Below, piece by piece: positions 1 through 8,647 of a stretch of DNA of 19,598 nucleotides. This stretch comes from Porphyromonadaceae bacterium UBA7332 (GTDB lineage Bacteria; Bacteroidota; Bacteroidia; Bacteroidales; UBA7332): NCBI GenBank assembly GCA_002471225.1, contig DKPO01000016.1, positions 90,066 through 109,663 of the forward strand. Reading direction: 5' to 3'. A program made the position numbers and the translations under genes. The notes beneath the pieces are model-generated. The model was given only the letters and a program-made list of their open reading frames with translations, was not told where the DNA came from and did no database searches. The first letter of the stretch is position 1, and each line of letters starts with the position of its first letter.

Positions 1-434
1 CCGACTTCATTATACTTATGAGGGACTGTCGGAGGAGTCGGCTTTTTCATTTCGAACATCGGAGATACAAATTCATACTCTTCATTCACATAAATTGCCG
101 TTCCATAGCCCTGACGCTCCCAGTTGCCCGGCACTTGTATATCAGCCCAGTTACCTACAAAAAACTCAGGTTTATAAAAGTCTGCAGGACGATTGTCGGG
201 ATTTTGAACCCAATTGAATTTCCATTTCCCGTTGAGAGACATATAATAAGGAGAGTTTTCAAAGTCTCGCGTACGAATACTCTCTGCATTTTTAAACGGA
301 ATAACATAGGTGTGTGGCTCCAGTTTATTTAACCCCATAGTATATGGACTCTGCCACTCCGGCTGTGTCGCAAAAAGGGTTGGAAACAAACTCAGCAAAA
401 GCAACATCAATAAGCTTCTGGTTTTCATTTTCAT
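1..434 (-). CDS. GH2 beta-galactosidase, N-terminal part (truncated by window edge)
   Basis: About 144 codons of a secreted glycoside hydrolase family 2 enzyme, reading off the left edge of the window. It starts with a lipophilic signal peptide (MKMKTRSLLMLLLLSLFPTL, cleavage probably near residue 22-24). The sugar-binding (jelly-roll) domain typical of LacZ/EbgA-type beta-galactosidases follows: SLNGKWKFNWVQNPDNRP at about 66-83 and VPGNWERQGYGTAIYVNEEY at about 101-120. The catalytic acid and nucleophile lie beyond the window, so substrate specificity is inferred from the N-terminus only. It is the third gene of an operon, behind the GH20 gene (37-bp gap with this start). Other in-frame ATGs at 449 and 428 are possible starts; 434 and 428 give the most compact signal peptide. 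Likely role: removal of terminal beta-galactose from an extracellular or periplasmic glycan. Confidence 0.85.
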   Translation of the reverse strand, partial: MKMKTRSLLMLLLLSLFPTLFATQPEWQSPYTMGLNKLEPHTYVIPFKNAESIRTRDFENSPYYMSLNGKWKFNWVQNPDNRPADFYKPEFFVGNWADIQVPGNWERQGYGTAIYVNEEYEFVSPMFEMKKPTPPTVPHKYNEV

Positions 435-471
435 TTGTGTATAATTCATTAAAAGGTAATATATTTCTCTG

Positions 472-2772
472 TTAGTTTATATAGACCTCATCTATGGCTA
501 TGCGCGAAGGTTGCCCTTCCCGTGGCATAGATGCCGGAACAATTCCCGGAGTTCCTAATTGTACTTTTATAAATTTCGCCTCAACCGGATCGAAGTCATT
601 CAATGTCACCAAATCCTTTTTGATACAATCCACAAAGCGGATATTTTCATCAAACGCTTTCTGTTTAAGCAGATAATACTCCTTCCCGTCTTTCGAATAT
701 TCTATCTGAACAGACTGTGGATAATGAGCCCCCATCCCTCCGTTCAGAACAAATCCCAGCGAAATTTCGGAAATTTTTTCCAATTGACCAAGTTCGACTG
801 TGAAAGCCAGATCTTTGGCATATACATCAAGGTACTCTCCATCTGTAAATTTTTCGGATCCGAGTATACCATTTACTAATTTATGAACGCCTTTTTCAGT
901 ACCTGATATTTTTGTTCCCGTAGCCAGATTCCGAATCGGAATTAATTTCAAGATCTGACCTTTAGGCTTACCATTGCAGAAAGTCAAAGCCTGAAATACC
1001 GTGTAAGGCTTAACGGATACGGCTTGGGTATATAAGGTAGAATGAATATCGGGAACTGTACCGTCAATCGTATAGCGGATTTCCACGTCAGGCCGTAAAC
1101 AACTTACAGTTATTGTTGAATTATCTCCTTGTGTCTGCACATCATGAAATAGATTATACATTGACCGTGCATAATTAATGTCTTTCATCTCATAGATTGC
1201 TGTAAGCTTATCCAGACGTTTCAGGAAGGCTTCCCAGTCTTTAGGCTTCTTACTCCAGCTTATATCAGCCATTGCAGCCAAGCGCGGGAAAAGCATGTAT
1301 TCAAGATTCGATGTTCCGGTTACAAATTCACTCCACATAGAGGCCTGATATCCTAATACTTTATCTTGTAAGTCTTCTGAAATACCGCTCATTCGCATAT
1401 CATAATCATAGACATCCTTCAATGTATTATTACCAAAATAAGTAAACGGTTCAAACCACTGAGGTCCCTGATAACGTATCAGATAGAAGCGTTGGGCTGG
1501 AGTTAGAACGATCGAATGCCCTTTTTTAGCTGCTTTCACAGCCGATTGCCCCAATCCTCTCCAACCAAAGATTGTAGCACTTTCGGGAATCTCACTATCA
1601 ACGAGTTCGTCCCAACCCATAAGTTTCTTCCCTTTGGATTGAATATAAACATTCATTCGACGAATAAAATAACTCTGCAGCTCTTCTTCATTCGGAATAT
1701 TATTGTCTTTCATTCGTTTCTGACAAAGCGGACAAAGTTTCCAGTTATCTTTCCAGGCTTCATCACCTCCGATATGGATATACGAAGAGGGGAATAATTC
1801 AACAACCTCATCAACCACATCTTCCAGAAAAGCAAAAACAGAATCATTACCTGCACAGTAAATAACAGAGGCATTCTTTCCTCCGCCACCGGGTATTGTT
1901 CCCAGAAAATCTTTAACAACAGGACAAGCCAAATGGGGATAAGCAGCCAGAGAGGCATTCGTATGAGCAGGCATCTCTATTTCAGGTATTACTTCAATAT
2001 TTCGTCCTGAAGCGTACGCAATTATCTCACGTACGTCATCCTGCGTATAGAAACCTCCGACCGGAGTTGGTTCTCCTTCAATTTGATTAGCACGAAGGGG
2101 GAAAAGATTATTTCGTTCTGCCCGGAATGCACCTATGGAAGTAAGTAAAGGATATTTCTTTATTTCCAGTCTCCATCCATTATCATCAATCAAATGCCAG
2201 TGAAACGTATTGATTTTATGTAAGGCCAAATAATCCAACAGTTTCAGGATATCCTTTTTCGGTACAAAGTGACGCGATACATCCAGCATAAATCCACGAT
2301 AGCCAAAACGAGGTTCATCCTGAATAGAAACACATGGAATACTCCATTCACGGATATCATTCTCCTTCTCTGAAAAAATTTCTGTTGGTAATAATTGTAA
2401 AAGCGTCTGTACACCGTAAAAAAATCCGGATTGTGAAGATGCTGTCAACTGCACTTTATCTTTTGTCACATCTAAAGCATAGCCCTCTTCAGGTAAATCT
2501 GCATTATATACAAGCTCTACTGTGTTCTTCTTTTTATGCTTAGAAACAGGGTGCAGTTTTATCTCGGCACTCCTACGCAGATATTTATACAAATCGGCAA
2601 CAGCCGGTTCAAATCGGGAGTCGGGAACAGAAACCGTTGTCTGGTCATTAAATGTAAAACTTCCCTGACCTTCAGTCACCATCTGAGGTTCAGGAACAAT
2701 TAAAATCTGAGCTACAAGCATCTGCATTCCGATAAGTATGCAAAAAGATATAGCTGACAGTCTTTTCTTCAT
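472..2772 (-). CDS. Secreted GH20 beta-N-acetylhexosaminidase with C-terminal CHB_HEX and F5/8-type domains
   Basis: A 766-residue exported exo-beta-N-acetylhexosaminidase that would release terminal beta-GlcNAc/GalNAc. The signal peptide ends around LVAQ (residues 19-22). Domains in order: GH20 N-terminal alpha/beta domain (about 25-150), GH20 TIM barrel (about 155-510), a short CHB_HEX_C-like Ig domain (about 545-610, RYTIDGTVPD), and an F5/8 type C-like carbohydrate-binding domain (about 620-766). Family motifs are GYRGFMLDVSRHF (157-169), HWHLIDDNGWRLE (191-203) and HIGGDEAW (333-340). The last contains the catalytic pair Asp337-Glu338 of the substrate-assisted mechanism. No residue expected for catalysis appears missing. 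The gene lies 41 bp downstream of the propeller regulator and just upstream of the GH2 gene, so co-transcription is likely. Length and architecture match Bacteroidota GH20 enzymes acting on host glycans; the exact substrate cannot be read from sequence. Confidence 0.95.
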   Translation of the reverse strand: MKKRLSAISFCILIGMQMLVAQILIVPEPQMVTEGQGSFTFNDQTTVSVPDSRFEPAVADLYKYLRRSAEIKLHPVSKHKKKNTVELVYNADLPEEGYALDVTKDKVQLTASSQSGFFYGVQTLLQLLPTEIFSEKENDIREWSIPCVSIQDEPRFGYRGFMLDVSRHFVPKKDILKLLDYLALHKINTFHWHLIDDNGWRLEIKKYPLLTSIGAFRAERNNLFPLRANQIEGEPTPVGGFYTQDDVREIIAYASGRNIEVIPEIEMPAHTNASLAAYPHLACPVVKDFLGTIPGGGGKNASVIYCAGNDSVFAFLEDVVDEVVELFPSSYIHIGGDEAWKDNWKLCPLCQKRMKDNNIPNEEELQSYFIRRMNVYIQSKGKKLMGWDELVDSEIPESATIFGWRGLGQSAVKAAKKGHSIVLTPAQRFYLIRYQGPQWFEPFTYFGNNTLKDVYDYDMRMSGISEDLQDKVLGYQASMWSEFVTGTSNLEYMLFPRLAAMADISWSKKPKDWEAFLKRLDKLTAIYEMKDINYARSMYNLFHDVQTQGDNSTITVSCLRPDVEIRYTIDGTVPDIHSTLYTQAVSVKPYTVFQALTFCNGKPKGQILKLIPIRNLATGTKISGTEKGVHKLVNGILGSEKFTDGEYLDVYAKDLAFTVELGQLEKISEISLGFVLNGGMGAHYPQSVQIEYSKDGKEYYLLKQKAFDENIRFVDCIKKDLVTLNDFDPVEAKFIKVQLGTPGIVPASMPREGQPSRIAIDEVYIN

Positions 2773-2813
2773 AATTTAGGCAATTAGTTTTGGGTTAGTA
2801 TTTTGTGTTCTGA

Positions 2814-5558
2814 TTAAACTTTATTATTCTGATTCCGTTGTGCATTCCTGTATTCTGTGGGTGTAAATCCATTGATATTTTTAAAAACCGTGCTAAAATA
2901 TCGTTGCTGACTAAATCCTACTTTTTCAGAAATTTCAATAATCGGAAGATTCGTCGTTTCAAGTAATTCTTTTGCTTTCTGTATGCGCACAGAATTAATA
3001 TACTCCTTTACTCCGACTCCAATCGTCTGTCGCATTCTCTGATACAAAGCTGAACGACTCATAGCTAATAGCGAAGCCAGTTTATCTACATCCAGATCCG
3101 TATCACTGATATTCTGCTCAATCAGGGAAATGAACTGTTTACGGAAGCATTCATCTTCGGATATCTGATCCGACTCTTCCTGCTCTGTTATATCCGCCTT
3201 TTTGACTTGCATTCTAAAACCTCTCTTTTTCTTGTATGAATTATAGAGCTGTAGTAAAATGCATCCTACAAAAACGGCTAAAACAACTACTATCATTCCT
3301 GATTTTTGCCATGGTGACTGAACTGCCAATGTCAATAATTCTATCGGATGATCCCATCGCTTTCCATCCTTACTGAATCTGATTAATAAAGGATATGTGC
3401 CCGGTGAAAGCTGATTAAATGACAAATGCTTTTGATTTGTTAATTCGAAATCAGCCATTAATCTATCCAGTTTATACTGATAGTAATATTCACCAAACAA
3501 AGACTTTCCTTTAAACATCAGAGATAATTCAACAGACGTCGAACCTGAAGGCAATATTATTTTTCTCTCCTGATCGTGATCAATAGTCAAAGTCTTCCCA
3601 TCTACCCGTATTTCAGAAATATTCACATCCGGTTGATCCTGATATTGTTGGTTAATTGCCGGATTGATCAGACTGAACCCATTTACGCCACCTAACAACA
3701 AATTGTTTTCACGGGTTATGAGAAACGTCCTGTCTATATATTCATTTTCATGCACTCCGTCAGATTTCCCATAAATAGCTATTTGATCATCTTTAGGATT
3801 ATATCGATATATATTATTTGCTGATCCGAACCAAAGCGCACTATCTCCGGTAGCAACCACAATGAGTGGCTTTACAGATAAAGGCAATGGAACCGGTCTG
3901 AATTTATCGGTTTCAGGATTATAGGAATAAACATTATAATCATTGCTAATCAGCCAGTACACACCATCCTTAGTTTTAGTTACAGAAAGCATATGACTTT
4001 TACGGTATTTGCCGAAATCCAACACCTTCCTGAGATTGGTTGTGTTTAAATCAAATTCATAAATACCCTGATTTGCAAAAAGTGTATAAGAACTTGTATC
4101 TGCATGGACCAATCTTAAAGCCATATCAACGTTAAATGGATTACCAACTGATAAATTATGAACCTCCCGACTCTTCAGGTTATAAAGATAGGCGCTATCC
4201 AGTAATAACAGATAATCATCACTATTACCTACTCTTTTGACATAAGGACAGACCCAACCTGTACGTATTTTTTTCTCCAGGAATCCGGGTATTTCAATTT
4301 TACATATGGAGCCCGATTGTTTGTTAAATGAGTAAAGCCCCTTCCGGTATGCTACAAATAAAACAGATGTTTCATTTTGCAGGTCCAGAGAAGACACCCG
4401 CATACCAAATGTTTCGGGATAGTGTTTGAATTGATTTGTAGCCTTCTCAAAGCGATTTATTCCATTTCCATCTGTTGCTATCCAGATATACTCCTGATCC
4501 TCTAAAAAGCCCAGCAAAGCCCCGAGGCTTGGTCCTTCAGACGAATTCAAATTCGCAGGCAGAAAAGAATAGATATAATTTTGCTTCAGAAGGAGTAATC
4601 CTGTTCGCCGGGTTGCAAGACTTATATTATGATCATCATCTTCTTCAATGGCTATAATCGTCCGTAAATTCTCATTATCCGCACTGGAAGACATTATCTT
4701 TACTCTGCTTATATCAGAAGTTTTCGTATTCATGACATATACACCTCCTCCATCAACAGCCATCCATAAGGAGGTATCATTACGTAAATGTAAATCAACA
4801 ATAACATCGCTTGCAAGTAGAGTGTTAGCTGTATGATAGCGACGTTTCAATTCTCCATGGGCTGATACCGTGAACAAGCCTTTCTCAAAAGTTGAAACAT
4901 AAAGATTTCCTCCACTATCAACAGCAAGATCGGTTATACGGCTTCCCTGTGTATTAAAAAATTCTTTTAATTTTCCATTCCGCCTATCTAAACAATAGAT
5001 ACGATCTTTACCTGATGAGACATAAAAGTGATTCTGATCTTGTGGAACAATTCGTAAAGAAGAGTAAAACGTAAAAGGTATATCACTCTGATAGCGAATT
5101 TTTCCGATTTTATTTTTAGCCGGATCATAATGAACAAAATGATCATTGGATATAAAATACACACCATTCTCTTTTTTACAGAAGTGTGAATAATGGTGTA
5201 AGAAGTATTGTTCAAATGTATCTTTTACAGGATTATAGTGTATGAGTCCGGCATCAGAACCCATCCATAACTGATGCAGACTATCTTCAACAATAAAGAA
5301 TACCTTACAAAAAGAGTTATTGTCACTGAGTTTAGAATATAAACGCATATTCTCTCCGTCATATCTGTGCAATCCATGTTCAGTGCCGATCCACAGAAAA
5401 CCTGAATTATCGCGATGTGCACATAATATATGAACGGTATTAAGCCCCTGACTAATTGATATCTGATCACAGTAATAGCGCAAGTTATCCTCTGCATAAA
5501 CCTTTACAGAAGATAGCATACATATAGCAAATAATAAAAGAGAAAGAAGAATTCTCAT
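2814..5558 (-). CDS. Membrane-spanning propeller (Reg_prop)/Y_Y_Y regulator with AraC-type HTH, no kinase module
   Basis: A 914-residue one-component sensor-regulator. A signal peptide (1-22, ending VYA) is followed by a large periplasmic beta-propeller built of Reg_prop repeats, for example FLWIGTEHGLHRYDG (54-68), HQLWMGSDAGLIHYNP (95-110), SLWMAVDGGGVYVMN and YIWIATDGNGINRFEK. A Y_Y_Y-type domain follows (about 670-745, EYYYQYKLDR), then one transmembrane helix (about 755-772). Only about 40 linker residues separate the helix from a C-terminal AraC/XylS DNA-binding domain (about 807-910: LDVDKLASLLAMSRSALYQR and ISEKVGFSQQRYFSTVFK are the two HTHs). Hybrid two-component systems of Bacteroides share the sensor and HTH but carry HisKA, HATPase and receiver domains between them. 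All three are absent here and the frame is uninterrupted. It is first in the operon with the GH20 and GH2 genes, so it probably activates them on sensing a glycan fragment. The family is secure; ligand and mechanism are inferred. Confidence 0.9.
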   Translation of the reverse strand: MRILLSLLLFAICMLSSVKVYAEDNLRYYCDQISISQGLNTVHILCAHRDNSGFLWIGTEHGLHRYDGENMRLYSKLSDNNSFCKVFFIVEDSLHQLWMGSDAGLIHYNPVKDTFEQYFLHHYSHFCKKENGVYFISNDHFVHYDPAKNKIGKIRYQSDIPFTFYSSLRIVPQDQNHFYVSSGKDRIYCLDRRNGKLKEFFNTQGSRITDLAVDSGGNLYVSTFEKGLFTVSAHGELKRRYHTANTLLASDVIVDLHLRNDTSLWMAVDGGGVYVMNTKTSDISRVKIMSSSADNENLRTIIAIEEDDDHNISLATRRTGLLLLKQNYIYSFLPANLNSSEGPSLGALLGFLEDQEYIWIATDGNGINRFEKATNQFKHYPETFGMRVSSLDLQNETSVLFVAYRKGLYSFNKQSGSICKIEIPGFLEKKIRTGWVCPYVKRVGNSDDYLLLLDSAYLYNLKSREVHNLSVGNPFNVDMALRLVHADTSSYTLFANQGIYEFDLNTTNLRKVLDFGKYRKSHMLSVTKTKDGVYWLISNDYNVYSYNPETDKFRPVPLPLSVKPLIVVATGDSALWFGSANNIYRYNPKDDQIAIYGKSDGVHENEYIDRTFLITRENNLLLGGVNGFSLINPAINQQYQDQPDVNISEIRVDGKTLTIDHDQERKIILPSGSTSVELSLMFKGKSLFGEYYYQYKLDRLMADFELTNQKHLSFNQLSPGTYPLLIRFSKDGKRWDHPIELLTLAVQSPWQKSGMIVVVLAVFVGCILLQLYNSYKKKRGFRMQVKKADITEQEESDQISEDECFRKQFISLIEQNISDTDLDVDKLASLLAMSRSALYQRMRQTIGVGVKEYINSVRIQKAKELLETTNLPIIEISEKVGFSQQRYFSTVFKNINGFTPTEYRNAQRNQNNKV

Positions 5559-5637
5559 TTTGAACTGTGGTTTAATCTGGCAAAAAGAATAATAAATAAA
5601 TTATAAATTTAAAAGTAGAGGTTGTATCAGAAAGAAA

Positions 5638-5668
5638 CAAAGATAAGAAGTTAATTATTACAAACAAT
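5638..5668 (-). promoter_or_regulatory. Candidate promoter of the regulator-GH20-GH2 operon
   Basis: Read on the minus strand there is a -33-like ATTG (5668-5665), a 19-bp spacer and TATCTTTG (5645-5638). The second element fits the Bacteroidota -7 consensus TAnnTTTG exactly; the -33 element differs from TTTG by one base. It lies just below the pgk terminator and would give a leader of roughly 70 nt before the start codon at 5558. The call is by pattern only. Confidence 0.45.
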
Positions 5669-5676
5669 CTGATAGC

Positions 5677-5713
5677 AAAAAAGGGTTACTGACATTATTC
5701 TGTCAGTAACCCT
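5677..5713 (-). terminator. Intrinsic terminator of pgk
   Basis: A perfect 13-bp inverted repeat (5682-5694 with 5701-5713, arm AGGGTTACTGACA) encloses a 6-nt loop. On the minus strand it is followed by a run of six T (5682-5677). It sits about 40 bp past the pgk stop codon. A second short inverted repeat (GATAGC 5671-5676 and GCTATC 5714-5719) brackets the hairpin and its T-tract. Confidence 0.9.
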
Positions 5714-5751
5714 GCTATCGAATGTCTTTTCAGACAATGATTTACAAAATA

Positions 5752-7017
5752 TTAGTATCCGCGGATAGCTTCGATACCCGGAAGCACACGACCTTCGATG
5801 AACTCAAGAAGAGCACCACCACCAGTAGAAACGTAGCTAACTTGTTTTGCCAAACCTAATTGGTTGATACAAGCAACTGAGTCACCACCACCGATCAAAG
5901 AGAATGCGCCATTAGCTGTAGCTTCAACAATTGCATTAGCAACAGCTTTAGAACCAGCAGCGAATTTCTCAAATTCGAATACACCTGCAGGACCGTTCCA
6001 AAGAATAGTTTTTGAGTTTTTGATAACTGCACAAACTTTCTCGATTGATTCAGGACCCATATCAAGACCCATCCATCCTTCCGGAACTTGTTTGTCTGAG
6101 CAGATTTGAGTATTTGCATCAGCAGCAAATTTATCAGCAGCTACACAGTCAACAGGAAGAACAAGGTTTACACCGTTTTTCTCAGCTTTAGCAATAATTG
6201 TTCTTGCTAAGTCTAACATATCTTCTTCACAAAGAGAGCTACCGATATGACCACCTTGAGCTTTAGAGAAAGTAAACGCCATACCACCAACGATGATTAG
6301 GTTATCTACTTTGTCAAGAAGGTTTTCGATAATTGTAATTTTAGAAGATACTTTAGATCCACCGATAATAGCAGTTACTGGTTTCACTTGCTCTTTCAAT
6401 ACTTTTTCTACTGCATCTACTTCGTTTTGCATCAAGAAACCGAACATTTTGTTCTCAGGTGCAAAATAAGCAGCGATAAGAGCAGTTGAAGCGTGTGCAC
6501 GGTGAGCTGTACCGAATGCATCATTTACATAAACATCAGCATAAGAAGCTAATTTTTTAGTAAATTCTTTCTGGCTTTCTTTTACTGCTTTTTTAGCAGC
6601 AGCTTTTTCTTCTTCTGAAGCATCTTCAGCTAAACCACGTGGTTTACCTTCTTCTTCAGCATAGAAACGTAAGTTTTCAAGTAACAAAACCTCACCTGGT
6701 TTCAAAGCAGCAGATTTCTCAGCAGCTTCAGCACCCATACAATCGTTTGCGAATTGAACTGGTGTTCCCAGAAGTTCAGATACGTGATTAATGATATGTT
6801 TCAAAGAGAATTTATCTTCAGGACCTTTTTTAGGACGACCTAGGTGAGAACCGATAATAACGCTTCCGCCATCAGCCAAGATTTTTTTCAATGTTGGAAG
6901 TGCTGCACGAATACGTGTATCATCTGTAATTTGGAAATCTGCATTCAACGGCACGTTGAAATCTACGCGAACAAACGCTTTCTTTCCGGCAAAATTGAAT
7001 TTGTCAATTGTTTGCAT
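5752..7017 (-). CDS. pgk: Phosphoglycerate kinase
   Basis: A 421-residue cytoplasmic glycolytic enzyme that transfers phosphate between 1,3-bisphosphoglycerate and ADP. The N-terminal domain has RVDFNVPLN (17-25), SHLGRPK (57-63), LLLENLRFY (111-119) and NDAFGTAHRAHAS (165-177). The C-terminal nucleotide domain shows GGSKVSSK, LWNGPAGVFEF, GGGDSV and STGGGALLEF. A Lys/Glu/Ala-rich insertion at about 122-155 makes it longer than the roughly 390 residues of many bacterial PGKs; I recall this insertion as usual in Bacteroidota. The start is ATG, immediately followed by MQTIDKFNF, which aligns with the family N-terminus. It is a single-gene unit with a terminator below it and a divergently transcribed antiporter above it. 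Its codons repeat a small preferred set (GCA/GCT, GTA, TCT), as expected of a highly expressed gene. Confidence 0.98.
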   Translation of the reverse strand: MQTIDKFNFAGKKAFVRVDFNVPLNADFQITDDTRIRAALPTLKKILADGGSVIIGSHLGRPKKGPEDKFSLKHIINHVSELLGTPVQFANDCMGAEAAEKSAALKPGEVLLLENLRFYAEEEGKPRGLAEDASEEEKAAAKKAVKESQKEFTKKLASYADVYVNDAFGTAHRAHASTALIAAYFAPENKMFGFLMQNEVDAVEKVLKEQVKPVTAIIGGSKVSSKITIIENLLDKVDNLIIVGGMAFTFSKAQGGHIGSSLCEEDMLDLARTIIAKAEKNGVNLVLPVDCVAADKFAADANTQICSDKQVPEGWMGLDMGPESIEKVCAVIKNSKTILWNGPAGVFEFEKFAAGSKAVANAIVEATANGAFSLIGGGDSVACINQLGLAKQVSYVSTGGGALLEFIEGRVLPGIEAIRGY

Positions 7018-7338
7018 ACTGTTTCAATTATTTTAGTAAGAGTATTTTGCAATATTGCTTTACTTTCCCGCAAAAATAGAGATTTTTTTGATTCTGACAC
7101 ACAAATCATTCTGTTTTTGATATCTTGTTTTTTAAATTAAAAAGCTATAGATCTTACGCCTAAATAAATAAAATGATAAATTAACTTCTCCTTATATTTA
7201 TTATTTCAACTCGGCTGACTCCCGCATATCATCTGATTTTCCTTCTCTGTATAAATCTTCCCTGACAATCAACTTCTTTTCCTAACTTTCAGGAACTCAC
7301 ATTTGTTTATATTTCAGTTTTAATAAAACAGTATTCTT
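7018..7338. other. Divergent intergenic region between pgk and the antiporter
   Basis: This 321-bp gene-free gap holds both divergent promoters. For pgk a -7 box is visible (annotated separately). For the plus-strand antiporter the only candidate is TATATTTC at 7308-7315, one mismatch from TAnnTTTG, with TTTC at 7287-7290 about 17 bp upstream; this is weak. I see no hairpin, RNA motif or open frame of substance in the remainder. Confidence 0.5.
7071..7078 (-). promoter_or_regulatory. pgk -7 box
   Basis: On the minus strand TATTTTTG followed by C matches the Bacteroidota -7 element TAnnTTTG(C). It would place transcription start about 45-50 nt before the pgk ATG. No good TTTG lies at the ideal -33 distance; the nearest (7105-7102) leaves a 23-bp spacer, slightly too long. 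Confidence 0.5.
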
Positions 7339-8556
7339 ATGACTCGAGAACTACTCATATTATTATCTTTTCTGGTGGTATTCAGCTATATTATTGAGGT
7401 ATTTGCCAAAAAGATAAAGGTTCCTGCCGTAATCTTTCTGATTACAGCAGGGATACTCTTAGGTTTGATTGGAAACTCTTTCCATATTACGATTCCGGAC
7501 ATTACTATCTATCTCAAACTGATCGGAGGCATCAGTTTAGTTTTCGTCGTTCTGCAAGGAGCTATGGAATTGAAGTGGAGTAAAAGTAAAAACAGTATGA
7601 TCTTTAAGATGTTTCTCATGTGTATTTTACCCATGTTTCTCTTAAGTTTCGGGGTTGCTTCCTTTTTCCATCTGAAAGATTCCATACCTTTTTCGCAAGC
7701 TTTATATAACGTTATACCACTTGCTATTATCAGTAGTGCTATCGCTATTCCTGCCACTCAATTAGTGAACAGACATGCCCGTGAGGAAATCATCTACGAA
7801 AGCAGCTTCTCAGATATCATCGGGATTCTCTTCTTTGGGTTCATCTTCAATGACAAGGGGAATATTGTGGACGAAAGCTTATTATTTGCGGGCGAGTTTG
7901 CAGGAACAATCCTACTGACCGTCGTCGCTACATTTATTATAGCCTGGCTGCTGGGATATATACCATCCGGTATCCGCTTTATACCGATATTAGGGACACT
8001 GGTTTTTATTTTCGAAGTAGCTGAATACTTTGAGCTTCCTGCGCTTATATTTATTTTTGTATTCGGTGTATTTATAGGTAATCTCGAAAAGTTCAAACAT
8101 CTCCCTCTGATAAAACATATTCATCCTGAAAGAATTGACAGTCATACGGGAGAATTCTATCATATCGTGACTGAAATCGGATTCCTGGTGCGTTCGTTTT
8201 TCTTTCTGACTCTGGGACTATACATAAAGCCTTCGTTATTTCTCGATTTCAAATCATTATCTTTCAGTATTACTATTTTAGCTATTGCTTTCGGACTCCG
8301 ATATATCTTTTTAAAGATTCTGCGTATCCATGTACGTCCTAATCTATTGTTTGCTCCGCGGGGATTGGTTACGATCCTTTTATTTCTGTACATCCCCGCA
8401 TCCAAACATATTTATCCGATATCCTTCAATACCATTGTGCAAACTGTGCTGCTATCCACCTTAATTCTGGCAGTAATCGGACTGATTGAAGACAAAAAAG
8501 AAAAAGAGGAGAAAGAGGAAAGAGAAGAGAGAGAAGAAATAGGACATCAATCCTGA
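7339..8556 (+). CDS. Cation:proton antiporter (Na+/H+ exchanger family), no cytosolic RCK domain
   Basis: A 405-residue inner-membrane protein with about 11-13 hydrophobic segments spanning residues 1-385, in the PF00999 sodium/hydrogen exchanger superfamily. Recognisable positions are VPAVIFLITAGILLG (28-42) in the first repeat, ESSFSDIIGI (154-163) at the ion-binding segment, FLVRSFFFLTLGL (282-294) and FAPRGLVTILL (338-348). The ion-site motif reads Ser158-Asp159 rather than the Asn-Asp or Asp-Asp pair common in CPA1/CPA2 members, so stoichiometry is uncertain. The protein ends in a short highly charged tail (384-400, nearly all Lys/Glu/Arg) and lacks the TrkA-type regulatory domain seen in the other antiporter of this window. 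It is a single-gene unit, the only plus-strand protein gene here, with its own terminator. It probably helps in pH or cation homeostasis; the ion is not determinable from sequence. Confidence 0.85.
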   Translation: MTRELLILLSFLVVFSYIIEVFAKKIKVPAVIFLITAGILLGLIGNSFHITIPDITIYLKLIGGISLVFVVLQGAMELKWSKSKNSMIFKMFLMCILPMFLLSFGVASFFHLKDSIPFSQALYNVIPLAIISSAIAIPATQLVNRHAREEIIYESSFSDIIGILFFGFIFNDKGNIVDESLLFAGEFAGTILLTVVATFIIAWLLGYIPSGIRFIPILGTLVFIFEVAEYFELPALIFIFVFGVFIGNLEKFKHLPLIKHIHPERIDSHTGEFYHIVTEIGFLVRSFFFLTLGLYIKPSLFLDFKSLSFSITILAIAFGLRYIFLKILRIHVRPNLLFAPRGLVTILLFLYIPASKHIYPISFNTIVQTVLLSTLILAVIGLIEDKKEKEEKEEREEREEIGHQS

Positions 8557-8647
8557 TTTTTTCTGATTTGATTAATTACAAAAATCAACAGAGTGTCTCT
8601 TTAAGATATAATAAACAGGTGTTTTTAATATTTAATGCTAACAAATT

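Noticed and set aside
2773..2813. Possible separate promoter between the regulator and the GH20 gene
   Set aside because: The 41-bp gap contains no TAnnTTTG element on the minus strand, so co-transcription is the simpler reading.
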